Source: a virus. Taken from it: a stretch of DNA of 27,355 bases. The stretch lies in the IMG/VR virus record IMGVR_UViG_3300026094_000032, positions 1 to 27,355 of that record. One strand, 5' to 3'. The notes beneath the pieces are model-generated. The model saw only the letters and a program-made list of their open reading frames with translations, did no database searches and was not told the origin of the DNA. The position numbers and the translations under genes were made by a program. Shown in pieces: positions 6,874 through 14,226 of the stretch (its first letter is position 1; each line of letters begins with the position of its first letter).

Positions 6874-7414
6874 GCCATGTTACCTCAAAATCAAATACCA
6901 TTACACGTCTCTCGTCTAATGTAGGATATGCTCCGTGCCAGATTCGAGAATCCATAACTAGCAATTTTCCTTGTTGCGGTTGCCACCATTCTACATACGT
7001 TTCCCCTAATTCGTCTTGCAATATTGCGTAGAATGCTCCTTCATCATTTGGTTGATCTTCAATATTATCGAAATATAAAACTGCTGTGCATCCTGTTTTA
7101 CCTTTAGCGTGGTTATGTAATCCTTTCCAGCCGCCTGGGTAATATCTAATACTCCAAGTCTGTATATGTGTATGCAGTTCGCATGGAATTTCACCTTTCT
7201 TTAATAGATTATTTGTTGTTTCTATGATAAAGTTAGCTATGTCTTTGGTTTCTTCAGTTGTATGCGGAATCTGGTATCCGTTAACTGTTGTGCTTATTCC
7301 TGGCGTCACTATATTAGGATGATCAGCATTTAATAATACCTCATACTCTTGCCACATAGGAGCATATGTTTCAACTATCCACCTATTATTCGCTATGTAT
7401 ATAGTATCATTCAT
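6866..7414 (-). CDS. 2OG-Fe(II) oxygenase-like protein with HxH motif
   Basis: A 182-residue member of the phage oxygenase group. The metal region is GWKGLHNHAKG (H100-N-H102), followed by a CTAVLYFD strand, distal H160 in DSRIWHGAY, and R169/R170 for 2OG. The second ligand position is His, where classical enzymes have Asp or Glu. This occurs in the PF13759-like family as I recall it, so it is probably a subfamily trait. The substrate is unknown. It overlaps the genes on both sides by 8 bases (ATGAATGA upstream, ATGAGTAA downstream), a clear sign of coupled translation. Confidence 0.8.
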   Translation of the reverse strand: MNDTIYIANNRWIVETYAPMWQEYEVLLNADHPNIVTPGISTTVNGYQIPHTTEETKDIANFIIETTNNLLKKGEIPCELHTHIQTWSIRYYPGGWKGLHNHAKGKTGCTAVLYFDNIEDQPNDEGAFYAILQDELGETYVEWWQPQQGKLLVMDSRIWHGAYPTLDERRVMVFDFEVTWHE

Positions 7415-8015
7415 TGTCTTGTACCGGCGTTATTACAAAATTTGCTGCAATACTCGCTCTTAGATTTTCTGACTTGCTAGGTAAAACATAATGTGAAATC
7501 CAGCTAGGAAACAATATCAGTGTTCCTCTTTCCATTGGAGGAATAATATGCTGATAATTATATGCGTTAAATATTCGATCTAAACCAGAGCTTCTAATCA
7601 TTTGAAAATTAGGACATTCAAAGACTAGTTGGCCGCCGGCGTCTTCGTCGTCGGGGTATTCTAACAAGTATATTAAACTAATACCCCTTCCTGGAAATGC
7701 ATGATCGTGGGGTTCTTGATAATCACTTTTGTTGTATACGTTTAACCAATGCTCGTCACATATAATTTTATAAGACATCTGCGGATCTAAAGATTCTAAA
7801 AAACTATTCAAGTGCGGCTCGATCGAATTGAAAAAAGAACTCCACGGAAGAGAATCATTTTGTTTTCCACTTCTAATTGTAGTTTTAGCCTGCGCCATCG
7901 TCCAATCACCGTTTGAAAACAACGCTGAATCGTTAAAAAACGGAGACCATTCATCTAAAATTTCTCTTGAATTTTCAAGTTTAGCCGAGTAAAAATATGT
8001 CGCCCATAAGCTCAT
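7407..8015 (-). CDS. 2OG-Fe(II) oxygenase, PF13759-like (HxH)
   Basis: A 202-residue protein with a clear late-barrel signature: WLNVYNKSDYQEPHDHAFPG carries H103-D-H105, the strand ISLIYLLEY follows, and LILFPSWISHYVLPS carries distal H175 with R186 in LRASIAANF. This matches the layout of the 2OG-FeII_Oxy_5 family (PF13759), common in marine phages and their hosts. As in that family, His stands where Asp is usual. The first 80 residues form a helical N-terminal region without recognisable motifs. The ATG directly abuts the stop of the upstream gene. The substrate is unknown. Confidence 0.87.
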   Translation of the reverse strand: MSLWATYFYSAKLENSREILDEWSPFFNDSALFSNGDWTMAQAKTTIRSGKQNDSLPWSSFFNSIEPHLNSFLESLDPQMSYKIICDEHWLNVYNKSDYQEPHDHAFPGRGISLIYLLEYPDDEDAGGQLVFECPNFQMIRSSGLDRIFNAYNYQHIIPPMERGTLILFPSWISHYVLPSKSENLRASIAANFVITPVQDNE

Positions 8016-8519
8016 TTATATTGTTCCTTTGATAGTCGATTCGGCATTAAAAAAGAATACCTGTGTTAGTCTTCCAGTTTCTGGACTATTGCCAAATCCG
8101 GGAATCATACTGGAATGATCTATATTTCCTTTATATAAAACTAGTCTATTATAAACGTTACCGATTGCTGTGACTAGCTCGTCATTTTCATTGTACAACG
8201 CCGTGCCTGCTTCTACTGGAGCATCAGGTGTAAGATAAAGAACACCTGCCCAATCACAGCCATCTCGATGAATCCAAGTTTTGGCTCCTTCGTACACTAG
8301 CTGAAAACAAAAGCTATCGTATAGAAACTCACTTACTGATACATTTAAAATCCTAGCAACTTGCTTTTGAAAGAATTGTTGATAGTCTCTGTCGGCAGCG
8401 TCGCTACGCATTCCAGGGTATTTTCCTTCCTGGCTGTTGAAAGGTAATTTTACAACCTGCTCTCTTACTAAGTTAGGATTCGGTAAAAAGTTGTCAATAA
8501 TTACAGTAGATACTTCCAT
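8016..8519 (-). CDS. DUF6445-like 2OG-Fe(II) oxygenase-type protein
   Basis: A 167-residue protein with the triad H84-R-D86 in TWIHRDGCDWAGVLYLTP, H135 in LYKGNIDHSSM, and R150 in GRLTQVFFF. The YNRLVLYKGN and GRLTQVFFF strands are the signature I associate with DUF6445, a family in phages and proteobacteria related to 2OG-Fe(II) oxygenases. Unlike its two downstream neighbours it has the classical HxD motif. The ATG shares one base with the stop of the upstream gene (TAATG). The N-terminus (VIIDNFLPNPNLVREQ) matches the typical start of this group, so the start is likely right. Substrate unknown. Confidence 0.85.
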   Translation of the reverse strand: MEVSTVIIDNFLPNPNLVREQVVKLPFNSQEGKYPGMRSDAADRDYQQFFQKQVARILNVSVSEFLYDSFCFQLVYEGAKTWIHRDGCDWAGVLYLTPDAPVEAGTALYNENDELVTAIGNVYNRLVLYKGNIDHSSMIPGFGNSPETGRLTQVFFFNAESTIKGTI

Positions 8520-9037
8520 TACATAAAATCCATATAAATATTTCCAGAAATAGTAGTTCCTCTATTTCCAGGTCTTACAAAGTGTTCGATAAAACTAGGA
8601 AATATAATAATATCTCCCTTATTACATTGAGGTCTGAAGTCTAAAGGAAATTCTTCCACATTTGAACCAAACTGATTTTGCACGTCTTTTAAAATAGGAC
8701 TCATAAAAACTGTCTTTGATGATTCAACAGTTTCATAAATTATAAAACTCCAGCTGGATCTAGGGTGAATATGAATATCCTGCCAGTCATTTTCTTCGTA
8801 CTTATTTCTCCATATTTCGCCAAATCTAGGATTGCCTCCGATTAGTTCAGTGCCTAAATTCTTAGACATAACTTCAATAAGATATTCGTATGTGCTGTCA
8901 GATATATCATGATTTTGCCCTAACGTTGAATTAGTTTCACTTAACCACAAACGTTCAAACGGTGCATCACTGATCTGTATTTTTTCTAAGTCTATAGTAT
9001 CAATAAAAATTGGAACGTGAAACATATTATATTTCAT
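8519..9037 (-). CDS. 2OG-Fe(II) oxygenase, PF13759-like
   Basis: About 172 residues from ATG 9037. A TTG at 9046 would add three residues but sits only three bases from the GGAG site, and ATG 9025 is a third option. The metal region is QDIHIHPRSSWS, with an HxH pair about 90 residues in, then IIIFPSFIEHFVRPG with the distal His, and R in NRGTTISGN. This is the same architecture as the 202-residue neighbour at 7407-8015, and the two are probably paralogues. The N-terminus (MFHVPIFIDTI) resembles family members that begin with a short strand naming the target side. Substrate unknown. The stop of the upstream gene lies one base before the ATG. Confidence 0.84.
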   Translation of the reverse strand: MKYNMFHVPIFIDTIDLEKIQISDAPFERLWLSETNSTLGQNHDISDSTYEYLIEVMSKNLGTELIGGNPRFGEIWRNKYEENDWQDIHIHPRSSWSFIIYETVESSKTVFMSPILKDVQNQFGSNVEEFPLDFRPQCNKGDIIIFPSFIEHFVRPGNRGTTISGNIYMDFM

Positions 9038-9038
9038 A

Positions 9039-9674
9039 TTATACAAAACTCCTTTGAGGTAAGGAATTAGCTCTCATAGTTTTATAAACTAAAGTTGCAC
9101 GTAATCCTTTATAATTTTTGTTAGGCGGAAAACCGTGATGGGGGATATTACCTTTGAACAAAAATACTCGGCCAGGTTTGGGATAAACTTTTTTCCACTC
9201 TCCGTCGAGCTTAATTACGGTTTCTCCGCCCCATTCTTCTTTCCACTCTCTATTTACATAATAAATCCAGCTAATACCGTTATCACATTGACAATCAGTG
9301 TGTTCAATAGTATTATGAATCCATTGTTGACCATTAACTAATATTTCTCCAACTTCAAGTTCAAACGGAATCATTGTAGCAATAGCAGCATATATCATAC
9401 TCCAAGCACTGTCGTTCGCATTTCCACTATGCGGAGGATAAATTTGTTGTTTGAAAGCAGGAACCTCTGGCCATGATAGGTCTGCACCTATGTCATGCGT
9501 CGGGTCGTCAGGATAATTACTAGTGTGTCCGTAGAACCAATTGTATCCACTAAAAACTGTGCTATGCACATGTTCAATCATCCACTGCGGGAAAAGATCG
9601 TCTATTACTATCATCTGATCTACAGTTAGGTCGAAGCCTCTTAGATCGGCTGCCGGTTTTCCATTAATTAACAT
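9039..9674 (-). CDS. 2OG-Fe(II) oxygenase superfamily protein
   Basis: A 211-residue protein with H125-T-D127 in NTIEHTDCQC, distal H179/H180 in GNIPHHGF, and R192 in GLRATLVYK, the complete set for an Fe(II)/2OG dioxygenase. The strand GISWIYYVNREW and the segment WGGETVIKLDGEW match the prolyl-hydroxylase-like phage group. It starts directly after the carbamoyltransferase stop (TAAATG) with GGAG six bases upstream. It is the first of five oxygenases transcribed after the carbamoyltransferase and before the SGNH gene. The triad makes activity likely, but the substrate cannot be read. Confidence 0.87.
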   Translation of the reverse strand: MLINGKPAADLRGFDLTVDQMIVIDDLFPQWMIEHVHSTVFSGYNWFYGHTSNYPDDPTHDIGADLSWPEVPAFKQQIYPPHSGNANDSAWSMIYAAIATMIPFELEVGEILVNGQQWIHNTIEHTDCQCDNGISWIYYVNREWKEEWGGETVIKLDGEWKKVYPKPGRVFLFKGNIPHHGFPPNKNYKGLRATLVYKTMRANSLPQRSFV

Positions 9675-11492
9675 TTAAATCTCCATCTTTAATAACTTTT
9701 TATGTTCTGGTAAGTAGAGATATTCGATCTCACTGTTTGCTAAAGTCCGCAATGCATCATCAAGTGTCTCTACTAAAGGTTCTCCACCTAGATTAAAACT
9801 TGTGTTAAAAATGACAGGAACGCCAGTTTGTTTGTAAAACTCATTTATTACTGAATGATAATGTTTATTTTGTGATTCTTTAACTGTTTGAATTCTACAG
9901 GTTCCGTCTACATGAATAATGCTAGGAATTTTTTCTGCTACACCTTCTTGGCAATTTACAGCATACATCATATGCGGAGATTCTTCCATGCCTCGCATGT
10001 CAAACCATTCATGTGCGTGTTCTGCCAGAATAGATCCTGCAAACGGACGGAAATACTCCCTACGCTTAATACGATTCACCCAATCTTTACCATCTTCAAA
10101 TGTAGGATCAAACATCAAGCTTCTATTACCTAAAGCACGTGGGCCTGCTTCTGATCTTCCTTGGAACATTGCCACAATGTTCTTACTGCGCATTAATCCG
10201 ACTATACCTTTTTCATCGATATCTAAAATTTCTGCATTATACTTTTCGGCAGTAGATACAACTTCTTTGTAACTATATTCTTTCGGCAAGCCTAAATATA
10301 AATTTTCGCCAAAGGGCTTAGGTGTTTTATCTCTAGATATTTGTTGCCAAACAATATATGCTGCACCAATTGCTGTGCCTGCATCAGAACTAACCGGGTC
10401 TACATAAAGATTTATATCGAGCTTATTGAGCTCTTCTAGGTAGTAATAATTAGCTACACAATTTAGACCATATCCGCCAGAAAGTACAATATTCTTTTTT
10501 CCGGTCATTTCATATGCTTTTAGGATTAATTTTAGCGCTTGCCCTTGACTTTCTTGCTGTACAGAATATGCTATATCTCTCCTATTTTCTAGAAGAGTCA
10601 CTTTATCATGCTGTTCTCTCGACTTATAGTACTCCGGCGAAGTTGTTAGGAATTCGTAAAAACCTTCATTAATAACAGCACCATTCGGATAAGTAGGAAT
10701 AACTAAATGACGATTAGAAACTGTCCATTCGCCGCCAGCGTCTAGGTATAACGAAGGAATTTTATTGTTAGGTTTGCCATACGATGACAGCCCCATAGTT
10801 TTACCTGCTTCGATCGATGTAAATCCGCAATAGGTAGTCACCGCTTCGTAGGCCTTTACGATACCTGCAGTGTCATCGACTACACATTCGTGTGTTCCAT
10901 ACTCATCATACCTATCGCTAGGCATTTCTTTAGTATATGACGATTTAAACGGTCCGTTGCCGCCAATGTGCTTCCATAGTGTTTTTATATCAAAAGGATA
11001 TTCACAATCAAAAATTGTTTCTAGTTCATACAACATATCCTCCCCGGTTCGTTCAAATTCGGCAGGAATAAAGGTTCCTGCACCGTCGATAACCACTGCT
11101 GCTGCTGACTCGAATCCCGAACGGAAAAATGCAGAAGATGCATGTAACTTATGATGTATGTGTGCTAGGTCGATTACCTGAGGATGGTTGTAGATATCAA
11201 CCTTTGGATCGTTGTCAATAAGACCCAATTTACGTGCAAGTCCTGTATAAACATCATCATCTGTAAAGTCAATCTTCGCTGCTGTTTCTTTTAATGGCAT
11301 CGTGTGTGCAATAACTAAGTAATCTAACTTATCTGTGTAATCTAAAATTTTAATCATCGATGCTAGAGGACCGCCGTCGTACTTGTGTCTGCTCAGTCTT
11401 TCTTCTTCAATAAAAAATACAATTTCTCCGTCCTTCAAAAGACACACTCCTCCGTTGTGTCCCCTTGTTATAGCTGCAATCCATTTGGTCAT
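9675..11492 (-). CDS. Carbamoyltransferase, NodU/CmcH family
   Basis: A 605-residue protein with both domains of the O-carbamoyltransferase family. The N-terminal Kae1-like domain has ITRGHNGG at the start, the histidine motif HIHHKLHA (residues 111-118), VVIDGAGT, and LSGGYGLNCVAN. The C-terminal YrdC-like domain has FQGRSEAGPRALGNRS near residue 445 and FNTSFN followed by GEPLV near 560. Relatives (NodU, CmcH, TobZ) make carbamoyl adenylate from carbamoyl phosphate and ATP and transfer the carbamoyl group to a hydroxyl of a sugar or antibiotic. I chose ATG 11492, which has GGAG nine bases upstream. TTG 11507 would overlap that site. It follows the glycosyltransferase by one base, implying that a glycan or hydroxylated product is carbamoylated. 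Confidence 0.95.
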   Translation of the reverse strand: MTKWIAAITRGHNGGVCLLKDGEIVFFIEEERLSRHKYDGGPLASMIKILDYTDKLDYLVIAHTMPLKETAAKIDFTDDDVYTGLARKLGLIDNDPKVDIYNHPQVIDLAHIHHKLHASSAFFRSGFESAAAVVIDGAGTFIPAEFERTGEDMLYELETIFDCEYPFDIKTLWKHIGGNGPFKSSYTKEMPSDRYDEYGTHECVVDDTAGIVKAYEAVTTYCGFTSIEAGKTMGLSSYGKPNNKIPSLYLDAGGEWTVSNRHLVIPTYPNGAVINEGFYEFLTTSPEYYKSREQHDKVTLLENRRDIAYSVQQESQGQALKLILKAYEMTGKKNIVLSGGYGLNCVANYYYLEELNKLDINLYVDPVSSDAGTAIGAAYIVWQQISRDKTPKPFGENLYLGLPKEYSYKEVVSTAEKYNAEILDIDEKGIVGLMRSKNIVAMFQGRSEAGPRALGNRSLMFDPTFEDGKDWVNRIKRREYFRPFAGSILAEHAHEWFDMRGMEESPHMMYAVNCQEGVAEKIPSIIHVDGTCRIQTVKESQNKHYHSVINEFYKQTGVPVIFNTSFNLGGEPLVETLDDALRTLANSEIEYLYLPEHKKLLKMEI

Positions 11493-11493
11493 G

Positions 11494-12537
11494 TTATTTT
11501 TCTCCAAAGCGTTTTATGATAGTATTTCCTGGAATAAGGTTACCTTTAGGTGACTGTGTTGATGATTGATTAGGCAATGAATGTAATTCTTTTTTGTTTG
11601 CTGTGCCAAGGCGTGTACGTACACTTTTTAAAATCATGTCGATTTGATTTTGATCAAGTTCCATTACTTCGTCGTTAATTCTGTCTTGTTCTTCTTCCAT
11701 AGTAATTCTTATAGGAGAATAAACTCTTGATCCATCACCTACATCAATAATATCAAATTTATCATCATCAGGATAAGAAATATTTACAGGATAAGTTGAC
11801 CCGGTAACAATTGTAGCTGTTTTTCCTAATGCTTTAACAATATGCTGACCTAAACTATCGCATCCTAAAAAATGATCTGCAATATCAATAATTCCTGACC
11901 AAATTCTCATGTCTGGAATTTCGGGCTGTGCTACAGGATGTTTAGGGTTAGGATTATCGTCAACAACTACAGGATGCTCACTCATTATAATAATGCCATA
12001 CTCTGTTTTAAGTTTGTTAATTATATCAATAATATTGTTTAATTGAAAACTTCTAGATGTTGCATCTATTAAAAAATCGCCCATATTTTCGACAGTTCTA
12101 CCAAACGGCTGTACAACTAGAACTTTATCAAAACCAGTAACTGATTTAACTTCTTCTACAACATTTGCTGCGCTAACGACTTCCTGCTTGTTTAGTACTA
12201 TTGTTGGCTTATCTAGATTGCGAATTCCCTTTTTGTTAATTTCTATATCAAATGCTTGTGACAAACTACATTTTTGATTATAGTATTCCCAAACACGATA
12301 CGGCTCCGGACTTACACAATTTCTGTCTTTGATTTTTTCTTCGAATAATCCTTTGTGCCAGTTATCGTAAACTCTTGTTGAGAGTGTTGGATGTCCTTTA
12401 AAAAAATCTGTGCCGCCTTCGCACACAATAATAAAATCATCGTCTGGATTTTCTTTTTGAAATAATTCGAAAGCGGGAATAGAAGCAATTACTCTTCCTG
12501 CACCGCCGTTAATAAAAAATGTTGTTGATCTCGACAA
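11494..12537 (-). CDS. GT9-like glycosyltransferase (heptosyltransferase superfamily)
   Basis: A 347-residue GT-B type protein. The N-terminus FINGGAGRVIASIPAFE matches the first loop of GT9/ADP-heptose transferases, and GCDSLGQHIVKALGKTA matches their C-terminal DSGxxH nucleotide-sugar motif, with Leu-Gly in place of Gly. Family members transfer heptose or related sugars to LPS core or to other acceptors. The acceptor here is not evident. The reading frame is open to a GTG at 12570, but that codon lies between the -35 and -10 hexamers of a promoter. TTG 12537 has AGGAGT six bases upstream and gives the expected N-terminus, so I take TTG. The last 50 residues are polar and low in complexity (NQSSTQSPKGN). 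It is the first gene of the modification operon. Confidence 0.8.
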   Translation of the reverse strand: MSRSTTFFINGGAGRVIASIPAFELFQKENPDDDFIIVCEGGTDFFKGHPTLSTRVYDNWHKGLFEEKIKDRNCVSPEPYRVWEYYNQKCSLSQAFDIEINKKGIRNLDKPTIVLNKQEVVSAANVVEEVKSVTGFDKVLVVQPFGRTVENMGDFLIDATSRSFQLNNIIDIINKLKTEYGIIIMSEHPVVVDDNPNPKHPVAQPEIPDMRIWSGIIDIADHFLGCDSLGQHIVKALGKTATIVTGSTYPVNISYPDDDKFDIIDVGDGSRVYSPIRITMEEEQDRINDEVMELDQNQIDMILKSVRTRLGTANKKELHSLPNQSSTQSPKGNLIPGNTIIKRFGEK

Positions 12538-12558
12538 AATATTACTCCTATATAATGT

Positions 12559-12587
12559 ATAATATAGCACCGTATAACTTTTTACAA
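12559..12587 (-). promoter_or_regulatory. Sigma70-type promoter of the modification operon
   Basis: On the minus strand TTGTAA (12587-12582) and TATTAT (12564-12559) lie exactly 17 bases apart. The ribosome site AGGAGT (12549-12544) and TTG start (12537) follow, implying a leader of only about 15 bases. The match is good at both hexamers, though the region is AT-rich. Confidence 0.6.
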
Positions 12588-12589
12588 CA

Positions 12590-12597
12590 TATTTATT
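12590..12597 (-). promoter_or_regulatory. T4-like late promoter box (AATAAATA)
   Basis: The minus strand reads AATAAATA, matching NATAAATA, immediately upstream of the -35 hexamer of the sigma70-type promoter. If both work, the modification operon could be expressed early by host sigma and again late. Confidence 0.5.
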
Positions 12598-12609
12598 GAG
12601 GCAGAAATA

Positions 12610-12636
12610 ATAAATGCGCCTATTTGGCGCATTTAT
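12610..12636 (-). terminator. Hairpin terminator after the structural block
   Basis: A perfect 11-base-pair inverted repeat (arms 12610-12620 and 12626-12636, core GCGCC/GGCGC) with a 5-base loop starts 25 bases after the stop of the 237-residue gene. On the minus strand it is followed by UAUUU, a weak U-tract. It probably separates the structural transcript from the modification operon. Confidence 0.65.
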
Positions 12637-12660
12637 CGAACAGATATTAATTTTGTTTTC

Positions 12661-13374
12661 TTACATTACGATTGCGTCGGGATCGTCTGGGCCTTCTTCG
12701 CTTGCAGGATCGATTGGCTCCATGTTGTATGCAATCCAGGCCGGAACATCGTTAGATTCCATGATGTTAGGCCAATCTCTCAAACGCTGTCTATAATCTA
12801 ACCACTTGTTTCTTAGATCTTGTGGCATATCGTCAGTCATTTCGCTATCACTGTTTTTTAACAGTTGTTTTCTTTTTGCTCTAACATCATCCCATGTGGG
12901 CAATCTGTCGCCTGCTCCCATAACTGCCCAGGGGATAGATCTTGCCTGTACTGTAATGTTGTCTTTGCTATCAATGTGTATAGTTTCAGGATCGTATATA
13001 TCTAGTGGGGTTAAAGGAACTTGATAAGTGAAGTTGTTGTATCCTGGGATATCTATACTACCTGGAGGATACACAGCATCAGTGTACTCTTCGTCAGCTT
13101 CGTCAATGATTGGTCCTCTAAGTTCACATATCAACGGATTGGAGATACAATCTACTTCAACATATCTACAACCTTTGGGTAGAGGTCTACCGTCTGCTTT
13201 TTCAAGTTCAGTTATAGGTCCTAGATGCTCTTTACCTGTATCGTTTTCAACAATTAAAAACAATTTATCCGGACCATCATAGATACAGGTTCTTGTTTTA
13301 CCGTCAGTAAAACTGTGATCAATCATATATTCATTGGGCAAATTACATGTCCATTCAAATTCAACCATTGCCAT
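12661..13374 (-). CDS. Tail-assembly-chaperone-like protein
   Basis: A 237-residue protein. The C-terminal region (residues 160-202) has TWDDVRAKRKQLL, then NSDSEM, then KWLDYRQRLRDWP. This is the RxxLLxxSD...WxxYRQxLRDxP pattern of phage tail assembly chaperones (Phage_tail_APC, PF16778) and related fibre-assembly proteins. The first 150 residues are unfamiliar and rich in acidic and aromatic residues, with four cysteines. It may bind a fibre or contribute to the virion. It sits directly after the three cysteine-rich adhesins, the usual place for a fibre-assembly factor. The ATG at 13374 has AAGGAG ten bases upstream. A second ATG two codons on is equally possible. A perfect late box (13396-13403) precedes it and a hairpin follows it. 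Confidence 0.72.
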   Translation of the reverse strand: MAMVEFEWTCNLPNEYMIDHSFTDGKTRTCIYDGPDKLFLIVENDTGKEHLGPITELEKADGRPLPKGCRYVEVDCISNPLICELRGPIIDEADEEYTDAVYPPGSIDIPGYNNFTYQVPLTPLDIYDPETIHIDSKDNITVQARSIPWAVMGAGDRLPTWDDVRAKRKQLLKNSDSEMTDDMPQDLRNKWLDYRQRLRDWPNIMESNDVPAWIAYNMEPIDPASEEGPDDPDAIVM

Positions 13375-13395
13375 ATTGTAATGTCTCCTTGTGTA

Positions 13396-13403
13396 TATTT
13401 ATA
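13396..13403 (-). promoter_or_regulatory. T4-like late promoter box (TATAAATA)
   Basis: The minus strand reads TATAAATA, identical to the T4 late consensus, two bases after the stop of the third cysteine-rich gene and just before the AAGGAG of the chaperone-like gene. The position and the full match make it the best late promoter in the window. Confidence 0.7.
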
Positions 13404-13404
13404 C

Positions 13405-14217
13405 TTAAAAAAATGTTAATTTAACTACTCCGCCGCCGCCGGTGCCGCCTTGACCGCAACAACGACCGCAGTAATTAGAGTTTGCGCTTTGTCCGCCGGC
13501 GCCATAAGGCACAATCCAACAACCACAACGTATCCAACAGTAATTAGAATTCTGCTCGTAGTAATTGTCACTTAAATTCGGTGAACCTGTTGAATGTCCA
13601 ATATGCTTCCAGCAATGACAAGCACCGCCTGGATACAGGTATGATGATTGGCCTTGAAAGTTGCCGCCGTGTGTGTAACTGGCCCAATCGCCACTTGCAC
13701 TGGTTCCTACACAGCCCGGTCGAACACAGTAAGGCATAGTTGAATAGCACTGATCAGTCCACGATCCGTTTGTACAACCTCGCTGACCTCCACATGCACA
13801 TAGACCGCTTAGGTTAAATCCGTTTACATATGAAGTACAGCCGTTACAGCCGTTGCATGCACGAGATAAGCATCTGTAAACACCTGCTGCACATACCGTA
13901 TATTGACAGCCGGGATTGGTAGTTATGCTCTTTGATGTATATGCGCCACCACCGGGCGGTCCTGTGTGTTGACACCTTCTACAACTGCAAGCGCCGGCGC
14001 CGTTTCCGCCAGCACCCCAAAGTTCCCAGTTCAATCGCCTAGTGTTATCGGGCACTGTCCAAAGACAGCAGCAGCCCGGTGAACATCTACAACTAATTCC
14101 ATAAAACCATTTGACGCAAAAATTTTCTCTTACTCCGTCGGCAAGATTGTCATAATCAAGTAGATCGTCTGTTAATTGATCTGCAGTAATTTTTCTGTAA
14201 CTTGAATACGATGCCAT
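13405..14217 (-). CDS. Cysteine-rich, glycine-rich adhesin-like protein, copy 3
   Basis: A 270-residue protein with about 29 cysteines. The first 35 residues form a short polar stalk like those at fibre N-termini. Then come CRCSPGCCC, WELWGAGGNGAG (a glycine-rich collar found in phage adhesins), CSCRRC, CQYTVCAAGVYRCLSRAC, YVNGFNLSGLCACGG, a variable stretch, RCGCWIVPYGAGG and GQGGTGGGGVVKLTF. Conserved blocks alternate with one variable region (about residues 145-225), as expected for a receptor-binding tip. A cytoplasmic protein with this many cysteines probably binds metal or forms disulfides after release. ATG 14217 has AAGGAG five bases upstream. It is the longest and last of three paralogues, and its stop is followed at once by a late promoter. 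Confidence 0.85.
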   Translation of the reverse strand: MASYSSYRKITADQLTDDLLDYDNLADGVRENFCVKWFYGISCRCSPGCCCLWTVPDNTRRLNWELWGAGGNGAGACSCRRCQHTGPPGGGAYTSKSITTNPGCQYTVCAAGVYRCLSRACNGCNGCTSYVNGFNLSGLCACGGQRGCTNGSWTDQCYSTMPYCVRPGCVGTSASGDWASYTHGGNFQGQSSYLYPGGACHCWKHIGHSTGSPNLSDNYYEQNSNYCWIRCGCWIVPYGAGGQSANSNYCGRCCGQGGTGGGGVVKLTFF

Positions 14218-14226
14218 TTTGGCTCC

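Noticed and set aside
7006-7194. A 62-codon minus-strand frame inside the 182-residue oxygenase
   Set aside because: It is a second frame of a gene with a complete oxygenase motif set, and it has no start signal.
8533-8540. TATAAATA on the plus strand
   Set aside because: It lies in the 3' end of a minus-strand oxygenase gene, and no plus-strand gene follows.
6866-9674. 2OG-dependent halogenases
   Set aside because: Such enzymes have Ala or Gly in place of the Asp/Glu ligand. None of the seven proteins shows that replacement.
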